49,607 bases of DNA, taken from the NCBI GenBank assembly GCA_016930155.1, contig JAFGHL010000116.1, positions 1-49,607 on the forward strand. Reading direction: 5' to 3'. Below the pieces are notes generated by a model. That model saw nothing but the letters and a program-made list of their open reading frames with translations. It was not told the origin of the DNA and ran no database searches. Both the position numbers and the translations under genes were made by a program. Positions 41,623 through 49,519 of the stretch are shown here, piece after piece. Positions within the stretch are counted from its first letter, which is position 1, and each line of letters opens with the position of its first letter. The stretch comes from Dehalococcoidia bacterium. Lineage in GTDB: Bacteria; Chloroflexota; Dehalococcoidia; GIF9; UBA5629.

Positions 41623-42810
41623 ATGAAGATGAGAGAGGTTTACATGGACAATGTGGCCGCCGCCCCTCTGTTGCCGGAGGTCAGGGAGGCCATGTTGCCT
41701 TACCTGGGCGAGATTTTCGGCAATCCGCAATCGCTGCATAATTGGGGAGACGGGGCAAGGGAAGCGCTGGAAGGCGCGCGCGAGCAGGTTGCGGCGCTGA
41801 TAGGCGGCGCCTCCGAAGAGATTATCTTTACCTCAAGCGGTACCGAGGCCAACAATATGGCCGTCAAGGGCATCGCCCGCTCCAGGGCCGAGAAAGGGAA
41901 GCATATCATAGTCTCCTCCATCGAGCATTTCTCCGTTTTGAACTCCGCGCGCACCATGCAAAGGGAAGGATTCGAGGTTAGCCTGGCGCCGGTGGATTCA
42001 ACCGGCACGGTTGTCCCGGATGATCTGCTGAAGCTGGTCAGGCCCGATACCGTGCTGGTATCTGTCACGCAGGCCAGCAGCGAGGTCGGCACCATACAGC
42101 CCCTGGCCGAGATAGCGGCCGGCCTGCCCAAAGATGGACCGGTGCTGCATACCGATGCTGTGGCCGGCGTCGGGAACATACCCGTTGATGTTAAGAAGCT
42201 GGGCGTACAAGCGCTCAGTTTAGCAGGCAATCAGTTCAACGGACCGCGCGGCAGCGGCGCTCTCTGGGTCAAGAGGGGAGTCAGGCTGCTGCCCCTGATG
42301 GATGGTGGTATACAGGAGGGAGGGCGGAGACCGGGTACGGAGGATTTGCCGGCCATCGCCGGTTTGGGAAAAGCAGCGGAGATCGCCAGACGCGACCTGG
42401 ATGTCAGGATGGAGCGGATGTCGGGATTGCGCGATATGTTGATCGAAGGGGTGTTGGGCAAGGTAGAGCATTCGGTATTGACGGGGCATCCTGTCAACAG
42501 GCTGCCGGGATATGCCAGCTTCTGCCTGCGTTTTATAGAGGGCGAGGCCATACTCATGCTGCTTAACAGCCACGGCATAGCGGCCGCCAGCGGCTCGGCC
42601 TGCACTTCGCGCGCGCTCAAGGCATCGCATGTGCTGCTGGCCATGGGTATCAACCACGAGCTGGCCCAGGGCTCTGTATTATTCACCCTGGGGCCTGTCA
42701 ACGATGCCGAGGACGTTAAATATGTGCTGGAGAAGCTGCCTGAGGTGGTAGACCGCCTGAGACGGATGTCTCCCCTGTATTCTAAATATCTCAAAGAACA
42801 GAAGGGGTGA
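41623..42810 (+). CDS. NifS/IscS-like class V aminotransferase lacking the PLP lysine
   Basis: 395 residues, colinear with cysteine desulfurases: VYMDNVAAAPLLPEV, FTSSGTEANNMAVKG, SSIEHFSVLN and the mobile-loop cysteine Cys327 in AASGSACTSRALKASHVLLAMG. But the Schiff-base site normally reading S-x-H-K-x-x-GPKG is SLAGNQFNGPRGSG: His is Asn203 and Lys is Gln204. The NNE motif is SSE (152-154), and DAVQ is DAVA. Codons AAT CAG are clear in the sequence. A normal desulfurase needs that lysine, so this protein probably has altered activity, a scaffold role, or depends on free PLP or on another sulfur source. The stop overlaps the IscU region. Its partners IscU and TusA are intact. Confidence 0.85.
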   Translation: MKMREVYMDNVAAAPLLPEVREAMLPYLGEIFGNPQSLHNWGDGAREALEGAREQVAALIGGASEEIIFTSSGTEANNMAVKGIARSRAEKGKHIIVSSIEHFSVLNSARTMQREGFEVSLAPVDSTGTVVPDDLLKLVRPDTVLVSVTQASSEVGTIQPLAEIAAGLPKDGPVLHTDAVAGVGNIPVDVKKLGVQALSLAGNQFNGPRGSGALWVKRGVRLLPLMDGGIQEGGRRPGTEDLPAIAGLGKAAEIARRDLDVRMERMSGLRDMLIEGVLGKVEHSVLTGHPVNRLPGYASFCLRFIEGEAILMLLNSHGIAAASGSACTSRALKASHVLLAMGINHELAQGSVLFTLGPVNDAEDVKYVLEKLPEVVDRLRRMSPLYSKYLKEQKG

Positions 42811-42815
42811 TGGCT

Positions 42816-43253
42816 ATGCCTGTTTACAGCGAGAAGGTCATGCAGCATTTCATGAATCCTCATAACGTAGGTGAGATAGCCGATGCGGATGGCGTGGGCG
42901 AGATCGGAAACCCGGTGTGCGGCGACATGATGACGTTTTATATCAAGGTTAAAGACAACCGCATCGAGGACGTGAAATACAAGACCTTTGGCTGCGGCGC
43001 GGCCATCGCCGTCTCCAGTATGGTCAGCGACCTGGTCAAGGGAAAGACCCTCGAAGAGGCGCTGACCGTGACCCCCTCCATGGTGGCCAAAGAGCTGGAA
43101 GGGCTGCCCAAGAACAAACTGCACTGCTCCAACCTGGGCGCACAGGCTTTACATAGGGCTATCAGGGACTATGCGATAAAGAACAAGATCGATATACCCG
43201 GTTTGACGGACAAGGAAGAACCGGAGGAGGATGAACATGCCTGCGAAACGTAA
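42816..43253 (+). CDS. iscU: IscU-like Fe-S scaffold
   Basis: 146 residues. PVYSEKVMQHFMNPHNVGEI is the standard IscU/NifU-N opening. Cluster ligands are Cys35 in GNPVCGDMM, Cys60 in FGCGAAIA and Cys104 in KLHCSNLG, with Asp37. After residue 120 the tail is acidic (KEEPEEDEHACET) and carries an extra Cys. It should assemble Fe-S clusters with sulfur from a desulfurase. AAGGGG lies before the chosen ATG, which is a few bases past the NifS-like stop. Confidence 0.94.
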   Translation: MPVYSEKVMQHFMNPHNVGEIADADGVGEIGNPVCGDMMTFYIKVKDNRIEDVKYKTFGCGAAIAVSSMVSDLVKGKTLEEALTVTPSMVAKELEGLPKNKLHCSNLGAQALHRAIRDYAIKNKIDIPGLTDKEEPEEDEHACET

Positions 43254-43437
43254 GAAAGAAGCGAAACCCCTGGTTTATCGATACAATTGCCCGTGCTGTA
43301 ACGAAGAGATGGTGATAGCTGAAAATCCGTACTGCAAGGTCTGCAAGATCAGTTTCGGGCGCTGCGCTAACTGCGGTGCCCTCATCATGGAGGAGACACT
43401 GGCTGTCTGTCACCGGTGCGGCCAGCCGTTGAAATGA
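43237..43437 (+). CDS. Small protein with four CxxC pairs
   Basis: 66 residues. After a basic start (PAKRKKEAK), four pairs follow: NCPCCNEEM, YCKVCKIS, RCANCGAL and VCHRCGQPL. This is a double zinc-ribbon pattern; it could equally bind Fe-S or transfer sulfur. GGAGG before the ATG overlaps the end of the IscU gene, so it is coupled to it. Position between IscU and TusA suggests a part in cluster or sulfur handling, but I know no characterised member. Confidence 0.8.
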   Translation: MPAKRKKEAKPLVYRYNCPCCNEEMVIAENPYCKVCKISFGRCANCGALIMEETLAVCHRCGQPLK

Positions 43438-43453
43438 TAAGTACAGGTATGGC

Positions 43454-43711
43454 ATGTTAGAGGAGGAGAAGATCAAACTGAATTTGAATCCCGATATAAC
43501 CATCGACTGTGTCGGGCTTTACTGTCCCATGCCGATCGTCAATACTACAAAGCAAATAAAAACCATGCAGCCGGGCCAGGTGCTGGAGGTGGTGGCCGAC
43601 GACGAGGGTATCAAACAGGATATGCCTAACTGGGCTAAAATGACCGGCAACGAGTTTCTGGGAATAGAGGAGGTGGGGGGTAAGTACCACGTATTTGTGC
43701 GCAAGGCCTGA
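43454..43711 (+). CDS. tusA: TusA-family sulfur carrier
   Basis: 85 residues with the family motif CPxP: IDCVGLYCPMPIVNTT (Cys24 carries sulfur; Cys19 is extra). The fold continues KQIKTMQPGQVLEVVADDEG and IKQDMPNWAKMTGNEFLG. TusA proteins receive persulfide sulfur from cysteine desulfurases and pass it to tRNA thiolation, molybdopterin synthesis or oxidative sulfur pathways. AGG stands before the ATG. Last gene of the sulfur-transfer run; its natural donor here would be the NifS-like protein, which makes that protein's missing lysine more puzzling. Confidence 0.92.
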   Translation: MLEEEKIKLNLNPDITIDCVGLYCPMPIVNTTKQIKTMQPGQVLEVVADDEGIKQDMPNWAKMTGNEFLGIEEVGGKYHVFVRKA

Positions 43712-43725
43712 CACGCCCCCATACA

Positions 43726-43754
43726 TTGCATTGACAAATGTGCGTTGTTATAAT
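43726..43754 (+). promoter_or_regulatory. Promoter of the gene at 43811
   Basis: TTGCAT (43726-43731), 17-base spacer, TATAAT (43749-43754). A TTGACA at 43731 is only 12 bases from the same -10 and is not used as the pair. Confidence 0.6.
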
Positions 43755-43810
43755 TTCTTACGGTCACGGTATTGTAAATACACGTCCGTGCCGTTAAAGA
43801 GAGGTTGAAA

Positions 43811-44452
43811 ATGGCTGCGAAGCCGAGAAAAAGCGCTGTTCAGAATTTAATTAAAAACCTGTTGGAAACCGAGATTCCCGATATACAGACCGCTTCCAAG
43901 GAGCTGGCCGACTGGATCAAGCAACTCGAGCAGCACAGCTTCAAGCTGCAGCACTACGCTACCGAGATCGAGAGCTGGGCCGCTGAAGAGGACGAGGTCG
44001 ACACCATCGAACTGACCGATTTGATCAAGGACCTTGAGTCCACTTTGAACGATATGCGCCAGACGGGGGCGCTTCCACCTCCCTCTCCTGCTCAAGACTT
44101 AATTGAAGAGCCGGCGGCAACGGGAGACAAGCTGCAACGTGGATACGGCCGTAGTGGCAGGGTGATCAGGACCAGGGAGCTGCCCAGGTCTGAGCTGAGG
44201 GCCGATGATGGCAGGGCGCCTGTGAAAAGGATCGAGCAGGCTGCCGGGGAGAAGGAGGCCGAAGGTCCGGTCAGGACTCCACAGGGGATTCTGGTTGCCA
44301 AAGACAGGGGCAAACCCGCTGCCAAGGCTGAACTGCCTACAGGCGGTAAAGAAGTGGTAGTGCGCAGGGAAGGGAAAGAACCTCGCGAAGACACCGGACC
44401 CGGGGGCTATCTGACTCCCGAGGGCTTTGTCGTCAAGCGCACGCGCCATTAA
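43811..44452 (+). CDS. Hypothetical charged protein, helical start and disordered tail
   Basis: 213 residues. The first 90 are helical (AVQNLIKNLLETEIPDIQ, KELADWIKQLEQHSF, then an Asp/Glu-rich stretch ending DLESTLNDMRQTG). From about 95 on it is Pro-, Lys-, Arg- and Gly-rich with short degenerate motifs (VRTPQGILVAKDRG, YLTPEGFVVKRTRH), so probably disordered. ATG at 43811 is chosen with GAGAGG upstream; an in-frame TTG six bases before is less likely. No family recognised. Confidence 0.72.
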   Translation: MAAKPRKSAVQNLIKNLLETEIPDIQTASKELADWIKQLEQHSFKLQHYATEIESWAAEEDEVDTIELTDLIKDLESTLNDMRQTGALPPPSPAQDLIEEPAATGDKLQRGYGRSGRVIRTRELPRSELRADDGRAPVKRIEQAAGEKEAEGPVRTPQGILVAKDRGKPAAKAELPTGGKEVVVRREGKEPREDTGPGGYLTPEGFVVKRTRH

Positions 44453-44554
44453 AAACTGCACTTATAGCCAGTCTAAGGTAACCGGGGAGGGGCTATAATT
44501 GTGGCAAGCGGATCTCATAGAATCGCGCAAGGCCTTCGTTGAAGTCATACGGAA

Positions 44555-44584
44555 TTGATAACGCATCTCGTGATACAGTATTAT
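44555..44584 (+). promoter_or_regulatory. Promoter of the lipoprotein at 44637
   Basis: TTGATA (44555-44560), 18-base spacer, TATTAT (44579-44584). Confidence 0.6.
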
Positions 44585-44636
44585 TGAAGTTGGCTCGGTC
44601 TAATTAAACCGCTAAAAATCGGTATTGGAGGTGGCT

Positions 44637-46127
44637 ATGTTTAGAATGGCACTGGCGCTATTGCTCGTATTGTTCACCGTTATCGGGTGCTCTATCCCCA
44701 CCAGCCCATTGACGGTGGTGCTGGCCGCACCGGTCAACGGAACTACGACGCAGACGTTATCGCCCACCATGACCTGGGTAGGCATCGGCAACAACACATA
44801 TCATTTACAGATAGCGTCCGACAGCTCATTCCAGAATGTGCTCGTGGATGAGAGGAGTTTAACGCAGTTGATCTACGTGGTGCCTGGCGGCAGGCTGAGC
44901 ACTGCGCAGACCTACTTCTGGCGAGTGCGCGCATCATATGGAGGGGAAACGGGGCCGTGGGCTACCGCGTGGTATTTCATGACGCCGGGCAGCACTCCCA
45001 TCCCGCCGCCGAGCGCAACGGGAACTATCAACGTCGCAACCACACTGGACGGCACCTCATGGTACGGGTCCATCAGCTACACTCTGACGGGTCCAGTGAC
45101 CGTGTCGGGAAACGCCACCCCGCAGACTTTTAACGACATGCCTGCAGGCAGTTACCTGCTGACGTTCAACCACGGCGGCCCGCCGGGCGCCAACTTTATC
45201 TCCATTTCTCCAACTGCGTCCGAGAGTTTGCTGGCAGGCAGGCCCATTAATTATACGATGTCCTTCAGCAGTCCTGTTTCCGGCAGCAGCGTGCAGACCA
45301 GCGCCACGCTCAACGGTATGCCCTGGGCTGGCTCCGTTCAGTACACACTGACGCATTACACCGTCAGCGGGCCGGTGGAAGATAATGAATACTCTGTCCC
45401 GCGCACGGTAGGTTACGTGCCAAGCGGCAATATCCAGTTGATCTATAAATCCGGTGGGCCTTCCGGCGCAACATTGGCCGGCATTACACCATCGGCGCAA
45501 CAAACAGTGTCTCCCGGAGGCACTGTATATTTCAACATGAACTTCGTTCACCAGCAGCCATCTTACGGCACAATCTCGGTCAGCGCCACCCTTGACGGCG
45601 CGCCCTGGCAGGTCGCTATCGGATCTGGGAGCATAAGCTACAGCCTGATCGGCCCCAGCTCGCATAGCAGCAACAACGTGCCGGCCACATTCAGTTCGCA
45701 GCCGACCGGGAGTTATACATTGACTTACAACTCGGGTGGTCCGACGGGAGCGGTTCTGGCCAGCATCAGCCCGTCTGCCTCGCAAACGCTATCAGCCGGC
45801 GGAAACATCCACTATACGCTCAACTTCTACAGTCAATCCAGGGGCACGGTGCATGTGTCGGCGACCCTGAATGGAGAGCCGTGGTCCGGCTCGGTAGGCT
45901 ATGTGATACATGGTCCATACACGGAATCAGGCAGTTATGCGCCACAGAGTTTCTCCAACGCAGCGACGGGCACATACTCGATAAGCTACAGCTCCGGCGG
46001 CCCGCCCAGCAGCGTACTGGAATCCATAACTCCCTCCAGTCAGATATTACCTGCAGGAGGAAGTGTAAACTTCAATCTTCATTTCAGGTATCACGGAGGA
46101 GTCATGCCGGGTCCGCTGGTGCAGTAA
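44637..46127 (+). CDS. Lipoprotein with fibronectin-like module and four tandem repeats
   Basis: 496 residues. The signal peptide ends in VIGCS (lipid Cys18). Residues 25-120 form a fibronectin-like module (APVNGTTTQTLSPTMTW, FWRVRASYGG). Then four units of about 85 residues each follow the pattern G-T-I-x-V-x-A-T-L-D/N-G-x-x-W-x-G-S-x-x-Y-x-L, then a Gly-Gly-Pro turn (NHGGPPGA, KSGGPSGA, NSGGPTGA, SSGGPPSS) and an S-I-T/S-P-S/T-A-x end. Only the last unit lacks the alanine. GGAGG is five bases before the ATG; an in-frame TTG upstream overlaps that site. Likely a surface-binding protein. Followed by a strong terminator. Confidence 0.82.
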   Translation: MFRMALALLLVLFTVIGCSIPTSPLTVVLAAPVNGTTTQTLSPTMTWVGIGNNTYHLQIASDSSFQNVLVDERSLTQLIYVVPGGRLSTAQTYFWRVRASYGGETGPWATAWYFMTPGSTPIPPPSATGTINVATTLDGTSWYGSISYTLTGPVTVSGNATPQTFNDMPAGSYLLTFNHGGPPGANFISISPTASESLLAGRPINYTMSFSSPVSGSSVQTSATLNGMPWAGSVQYTLTHYTVSGPVEDNEYSVPRTVGYVPSGNIQLIYKSGGPSGATLAGITPSAQQTVSPGGTVYFNMNFVHQQPSYGTISVSATLDGAPWQVAIGSGSISYSLIGPSSHSSNNVPATFSSQPTGSYTLTYNSGGPTGAVLASISPSASQTLSAGGNIHYTLNFYSQSRGTVHVSATLNGEPWSGSVGYVIHGPYTESGSYAPQSFSNAATGTYSISYSSGGPPSSVLESITPSSQILPAGGSVNFNLHFRYHGGVMPGPLVQ

Positions 46128-46177
46128 TCCGAGAGTGCGGCTTTTACAGTTGAAGGCCGCTCTCAAATCTGATAGAT

Positions 46178-46215
46178 AAAGAAAGTCATGGCCCCGTGGG
46201 GCCATGACTTTCTTT
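46178..46215 (+). terminator. Rho-independent terminator
   Basis: An 18-base perfect stem AAAGAAAGTCATGGCCCC / GGGGCCATGACTTTCTTT with a GT loop, ending in a T-rich run, after the lipoprotein gene. Confidence 0.88.
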
Positions 46216-46228
46216 GTTGTGACGGGCT

Positions 46229-46273
46229 TTTACTTTTTTCAGATAACCGCATTATAATGAGACGTACGTACGT
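46229..46273 (+). promoter_or_regulatory. Promoter and ACGTACGTACGT palindrome
   Basis: TTTACT (46229-46234), 18-base spacer, TATAAT (46253-46258). A perfect 12-base palindrome, ACGTACGTACGT (46262-46273), starts three bases after the -10, where a repressor would block initiation. The factor is unknown. Confidence 0.55.
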
Positions 46274-46340
46274 TAGTAAACGTTGATTGGCATAAGATAG
46301 AGCCTGCAATTTAAGAAAAGAAGGGCTAAGGGGGTTGTAG

Positions 46341-48998
46341 ATGAAAGGCTATGTCGCTCATCGTCGTTTTGTTTATTTCGCGATCTTACTATTATTGATT
46401 GTAGCTGCAGTTGCAGGTGCATTTAGCGGATGTGTTAGGGGATCGCAGTCCTCCACGTTCAAAACTTATCAGGACAGTATTCACGGGTATTCTTTTTTCT
46501 ATCCGGCCGGTTGGAAGCAGGTGGACCCCGCCTTGTTGCAGGCAGGGGAATATATTGCGTTCTGGGACCCCGATAAGGGAAACGGCATGCCGCCCTATGT
46601 GAGCATCTCTGAAATTCCCCTGGTTGAACGGATGACCCTGGCTGATTACTTTAAGTCTGAGATGACGATGGTGAACAGGGATGAGAGCTATACCTTTATT
46701 TCAAGTGAAGATATAGTTATTAACGGTATTCCTGCAAAAAAGCATGTGGCTCTATTTGATCATGAGACCACGCCTGCCAAAGTCATGCAGGGAATTATGG
46801 TGTATGGTAATTCGGGATGGATAGTAAACTGTATGTGTTCCCCCTCAAAATATAACACGTACAAACCCACGTTTGACAGCATTCTGAACAGCTTTAGAAT
46901 TATGGGATCGTCTGCCGCTGCGGCGCCTGCAACCCCTGCAGCCACGGGATCTTCACCGTCTGCTGCTTGGGTAACTCACAGGGATACGGTTAATGGATAT
47001 TCGATCTCGGTGCCGGGCGATTGGGATGCCCTGCCTGAAAGCGACTGGTCTGACAATACCATTTACGGGTTGCAGTCACTGGATTATGCTAAACACAAAG
47101 CCGTTATTTTTGTGGTCAACAAATATACCCAGACGAGCAGCTTGCCGCTTCAGTCCGAGTATAAATCGGTGCAGTCACAGTTTGCCCAATTGAGCGGTTA
47201 TCAATTCATTTCGGATGAACAGATCACTGTAGCAGGTATTCCGTCCATTAAATACATATGCCAGGTCACCGATGATGGAGTGTCTGAAATAATTGTGATG
47301 GTCATCTTTATCCAGGATGACAAGGTTTGGTGGATTCCTATGATCTGTGCCCCCTCTTCTGAATTTAGTTCAAATGAACTTATCTATAATAAAATTATTG
47401 ACAGCTTTCAACTGATTTCACCGCTGCCGGCAACTGCAGGTACGGGGATACTGGATCAGACGACGCCATCTACATCACCAACCTCGCAGGCTGCCTATTC
47501 TTTTTCCACCTATGCGGATAGTGAGAACGGTTTCTCCGTCCGTTATCCTTCGGATTGGCTGCAGGCCTCTCCGGGGCAGCTCAGCGGGCATGAGGTCGTG
47601 CGCTTTGAAGGCTCCCAGGGCAGCTTCAATGTGAGTATTCGTGGTAAGGCTGATGATGTAACGCTGGAGCAATGTTGCCGGGAAGTGGAAACTGAAATGT
47701 CCGCCTGGGACGGATACCGGCTAATCTCCAAAACACCGGTTACGATCAGCGGCCTCGATGCAAAAAGATATGTCTTTGATATGCTCAGCTCAGGGACTCA
47801 AATACGCATGATGATGGTGATGCTCACACGTGGCGACTCCATATGGCTCGTGGTTTCCGGAGCACCGCCATCCCTGTTTAGTTCATATGAAGACACGTTT
47901 AATACCATAGCAGAAAGCCTGAGTATTTTCGGTGCGGTGCCATCATCCGCCGGAATTACCACACAGCCTTCCTCGCAAACCTCGCAGCAGCAGCCCATTC
48001 AGCCGGCGACTCAGACATCAGGAACGGAGTCATCCACATATCAGGCTGACTGGGTGAAAATGGACATTCCAGTTAAGACGGTTAAAATCAATGCAATTTG
48101 GGGCAATGCATACAATAACGTATTTGCGGTCGGTTCGTATTCGCCGGATGAAGGAAGGACCTGGAAGAGCCTGGTTATGCGTTACAACGGCATTAACTGG
48201 TATCAGATGGCCTGTCCGGGAGATAAGCAGCTTCATGCTGTTTGGGGCAGCGGGTCTTCCTGCGTCTATGCCGTGGGTGATGATTTGCATATAGTACGTT
48301 ATAACGGTCAGGCCTGGGAAAAAATGCCGCGCCCGGATGTATGGCAGGATCATGAATTGTACGGCGTATGGGGTACGTCGCCGAAGGATGTTTATGCCTG
48401 TGGCAGCCAGTGGATTATCCTGCACTACGATGGCGATAAATGGTCCATCCACAAGGACTATTCCGGAGGAGGTGATTTCAATCGTTGCTTGGCAGTCTGG
48501 GGTACCGGGCCCGATAACATATATGCCGGCGGCACTGGAATGCTGCATTTTGACGGCAAGTCGTGGGAACATGTAGCACTTCCGTTTAGAGTTGACACAG
48601 TCAACAATATTTGGGGAACAAGCGACAGTGATGTCTACGTCACTTTCATACATAAAGACGAAGATTGCACCAGCGCCCACTATGACGGTAAGCAGTGGGC
48701 ACGTTCGATATTCGATGGCAAAAGCGGTTTTAATTACATTGAGGGGACGTCGGGCAACAATATACTTGTCGCCGGTGCTGCGGAGTGCGTTTGTGGTAAT
48801 TACAGTGAGAGCTGCAATACTGTTTTCGGCAACAGGGTATTGCGATACGATGGATACCAGCGAAAATGCCTGAAATCACCAACCAGGCAGTTGGGTGGCA
48901 ATGAACTGGTAAACATCGTTAAGGTATGGGGCAGTGGCTGGAACGACTGGTTTGGCGTTTCTAGCGAAAACGAGATATATCACTATGACGGAAGATAA
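46341..48998 (+). CDS. Large lipoprotein: three PsbP-like domains and a beta-propeller
   Basis: 885 residues. The signal peptide ends FSGC (Cys31). Three PsbP-like modules of about 150 residues follow (each opens YQDSIHGYSFFYPAGW, HRDTVNGYSISVPGDW or YADSENGFSVRYPSDW, and ends near a FDSILNSFRI-type helix), joined by Pro/Ser/Thr/Gln linkers. From about 575 a beta-propeller begins, with repeated AVWGSGSS, GVWGTSPKDVYACG, AVWGTGPDNIYAGG and IWGTSDSDVYV units. AAGGGGG is before the ATG. Probably an exported sensor or binding protein; no catalytic motif is visible. Base composition is more AT-rich than the neighbours. Confidence 0.8.
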   Translation: MKGYVAHRRFVYFAILLLLIVAAVAGAFSGCVRGSQSSTFKTYQDSIHGYSFFYPAGWKQVDPALLQAGEYIAFWDPDKGNGMPPYVSISEIPLVERMTLADYFKSEMTMVNRDESYTFISSEDIVINGIPAKKHVALFDHETTPAKVMQGIMVYGNSGWIVNCMCSPSKYNTYKPTFDSILNSFRIMGSSAAAAPATPAATGSSPSAAWVTHRDTVNGYSISVPGDWDALPESDWSDNTIYGLQSLDYAKHKAVIFVVNKYTQTSSLPLQSEYKSVQSQFAQLSGYQFISDEQITVAGIPSIKYICQVTDDGVSEIIVMVIFIQDDKVWWIPMICAPSSEFSSNELIYNKIIDSFQLISPLPATAGTGILDQTTPSTSPTSQAAYSFSTYADSENGFSVRYPSDWLQASPGQLSGHEVVRFEGSQGSFNVSIRGKADDVTLEQCCREVETEMSAWDGYRLISKTPVTISGLDAKRYVFDMLSSGTQIRMMMVMLTRGDSIWLVVSGAPPSLFSSYEDTFNTIAESLSIFGAVPSSAGITTQPSSQTSQQQPIQPATQTSGTESSTYQADWVKMDIPVKTVKINAIWGNAYNNVFAVGSYSPDEGRTWKSLVMRYNGINWYQMACPGDKQLHAVWGSGSSCVYAVGDDLHIVRYNGQAWEKMPRPDVWQDHELYGVWGTSPKDVYACGSQWIILHYDGDKWSIHKDYSGGGDFNRCLAVWGTGPDNIYAGGTGMLHFDGKSWEHVALPFRVDTVNNIWGTSDSDVYVTFIHKDEDCTSAHYDGKQWARSIFDGKSGFNYIEGTSGNNILVAGAAECVCGNYSESCNTVFGNRVLRYDGYQRKCLKSPTRQLGGNELVNIVKVWGSGWNDWFGVSSENEIYHYDGR

Positions 48999-49011
48999 AG
49001 AGAGGATGCAG

Positions 49012-49037
49012 AGGATTCTTTAATTAAAGAGTATCCT
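49012..49037 (+). terminator. Hairpin after the large lipoprotein (weak)
   Basis: AGGAT-TCTTTAATTAAAGA-GT-ATCCT: a 14-base palindrome flanked by pairing arms with a two-base bulge. No clear T run follows, so terminator function is uncertain. Confidence 0.35.
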
Positions 49038-49256
49038 GTGTCAGTTTAGTGTTCTTTGTAGGGTAAGTTAATCGGTGGCGTTCTGGCGCCTGTCAGTGTG
49101 GCATATACAGGTAGTATTTACGCTGATATTATCAGGTTGTGTGAAACAAGAGGTCACTTCGTCCTCATTCCAAGTTCTTGCGTCCTGCTGATCATTAATG
49201 CCGGTTTTGTTCCCGAAGTAGACGTGAGTTCAACTATTGACTATAATTTGCTTCGT

Positions 49257-49332
49257 GCCCCTGTAGCTCAGTGGATAGAGCAGCGGTTTCCTAAACCGCG
49301 TGTCGTGCGTTCGACTCGCACCAGGGGTACCA
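49257..49332 (+). tRNA. tRNA-Arg (CCU)
   Basis: Acceptor GCCCCTG with CAGGGGT, anticodon stem GCGGT/ACCGC around TTCCTAA (anticodon CCT), T-loop GTTCGACTC, encoded CCA. TATAAT at 49242-49247 with a weak -35 (TAGACG) stands just upstream. Confidence 0.97.
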
Positions 49333-49442
49333 TTTTCCCCATGTTTTCCTGCAGATAAACCTGGATGGCTTGCATTTGCCAATACTCGTCCGGCTATTGT
49401 AAGATTTACTGCACTTTAAAAAGTTCATATTTTTTGTATAAT

Positions 49443-49519
49443 AGGGGTGTAGCTCAGTCTGGTAGAGCAGCGGTCTCCAAAACCGCGTGTCGTGGGTTCG
49501 AATCCTGCCACCCCTGCCA
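49443..49519 (+). tRNA. tRNA-Trp (CCA)
   Basis: Acceptor AGGGGTG with CACCCCT, anticodon stem GCGGT/ACCGC around CTCCAAA (anticodon CCA), T-loop GTTCGAATC, encoded CCA at the 3' end. Confidence 0.97.

Noticed and set aside
43731-43754. TTGACA paired with TATAAT
   Set aside because: The spacer is only 12 bases; TTGCAT at 43726 gives a proper 17-base spacing to the same -10.
49437-49442. TATAAT next to tRNA-Trp as its -10 element
   Set aside because: It directly abuts the mature 5' end, so transcription would start inside the tRNA; the real promoter must lie upstream.
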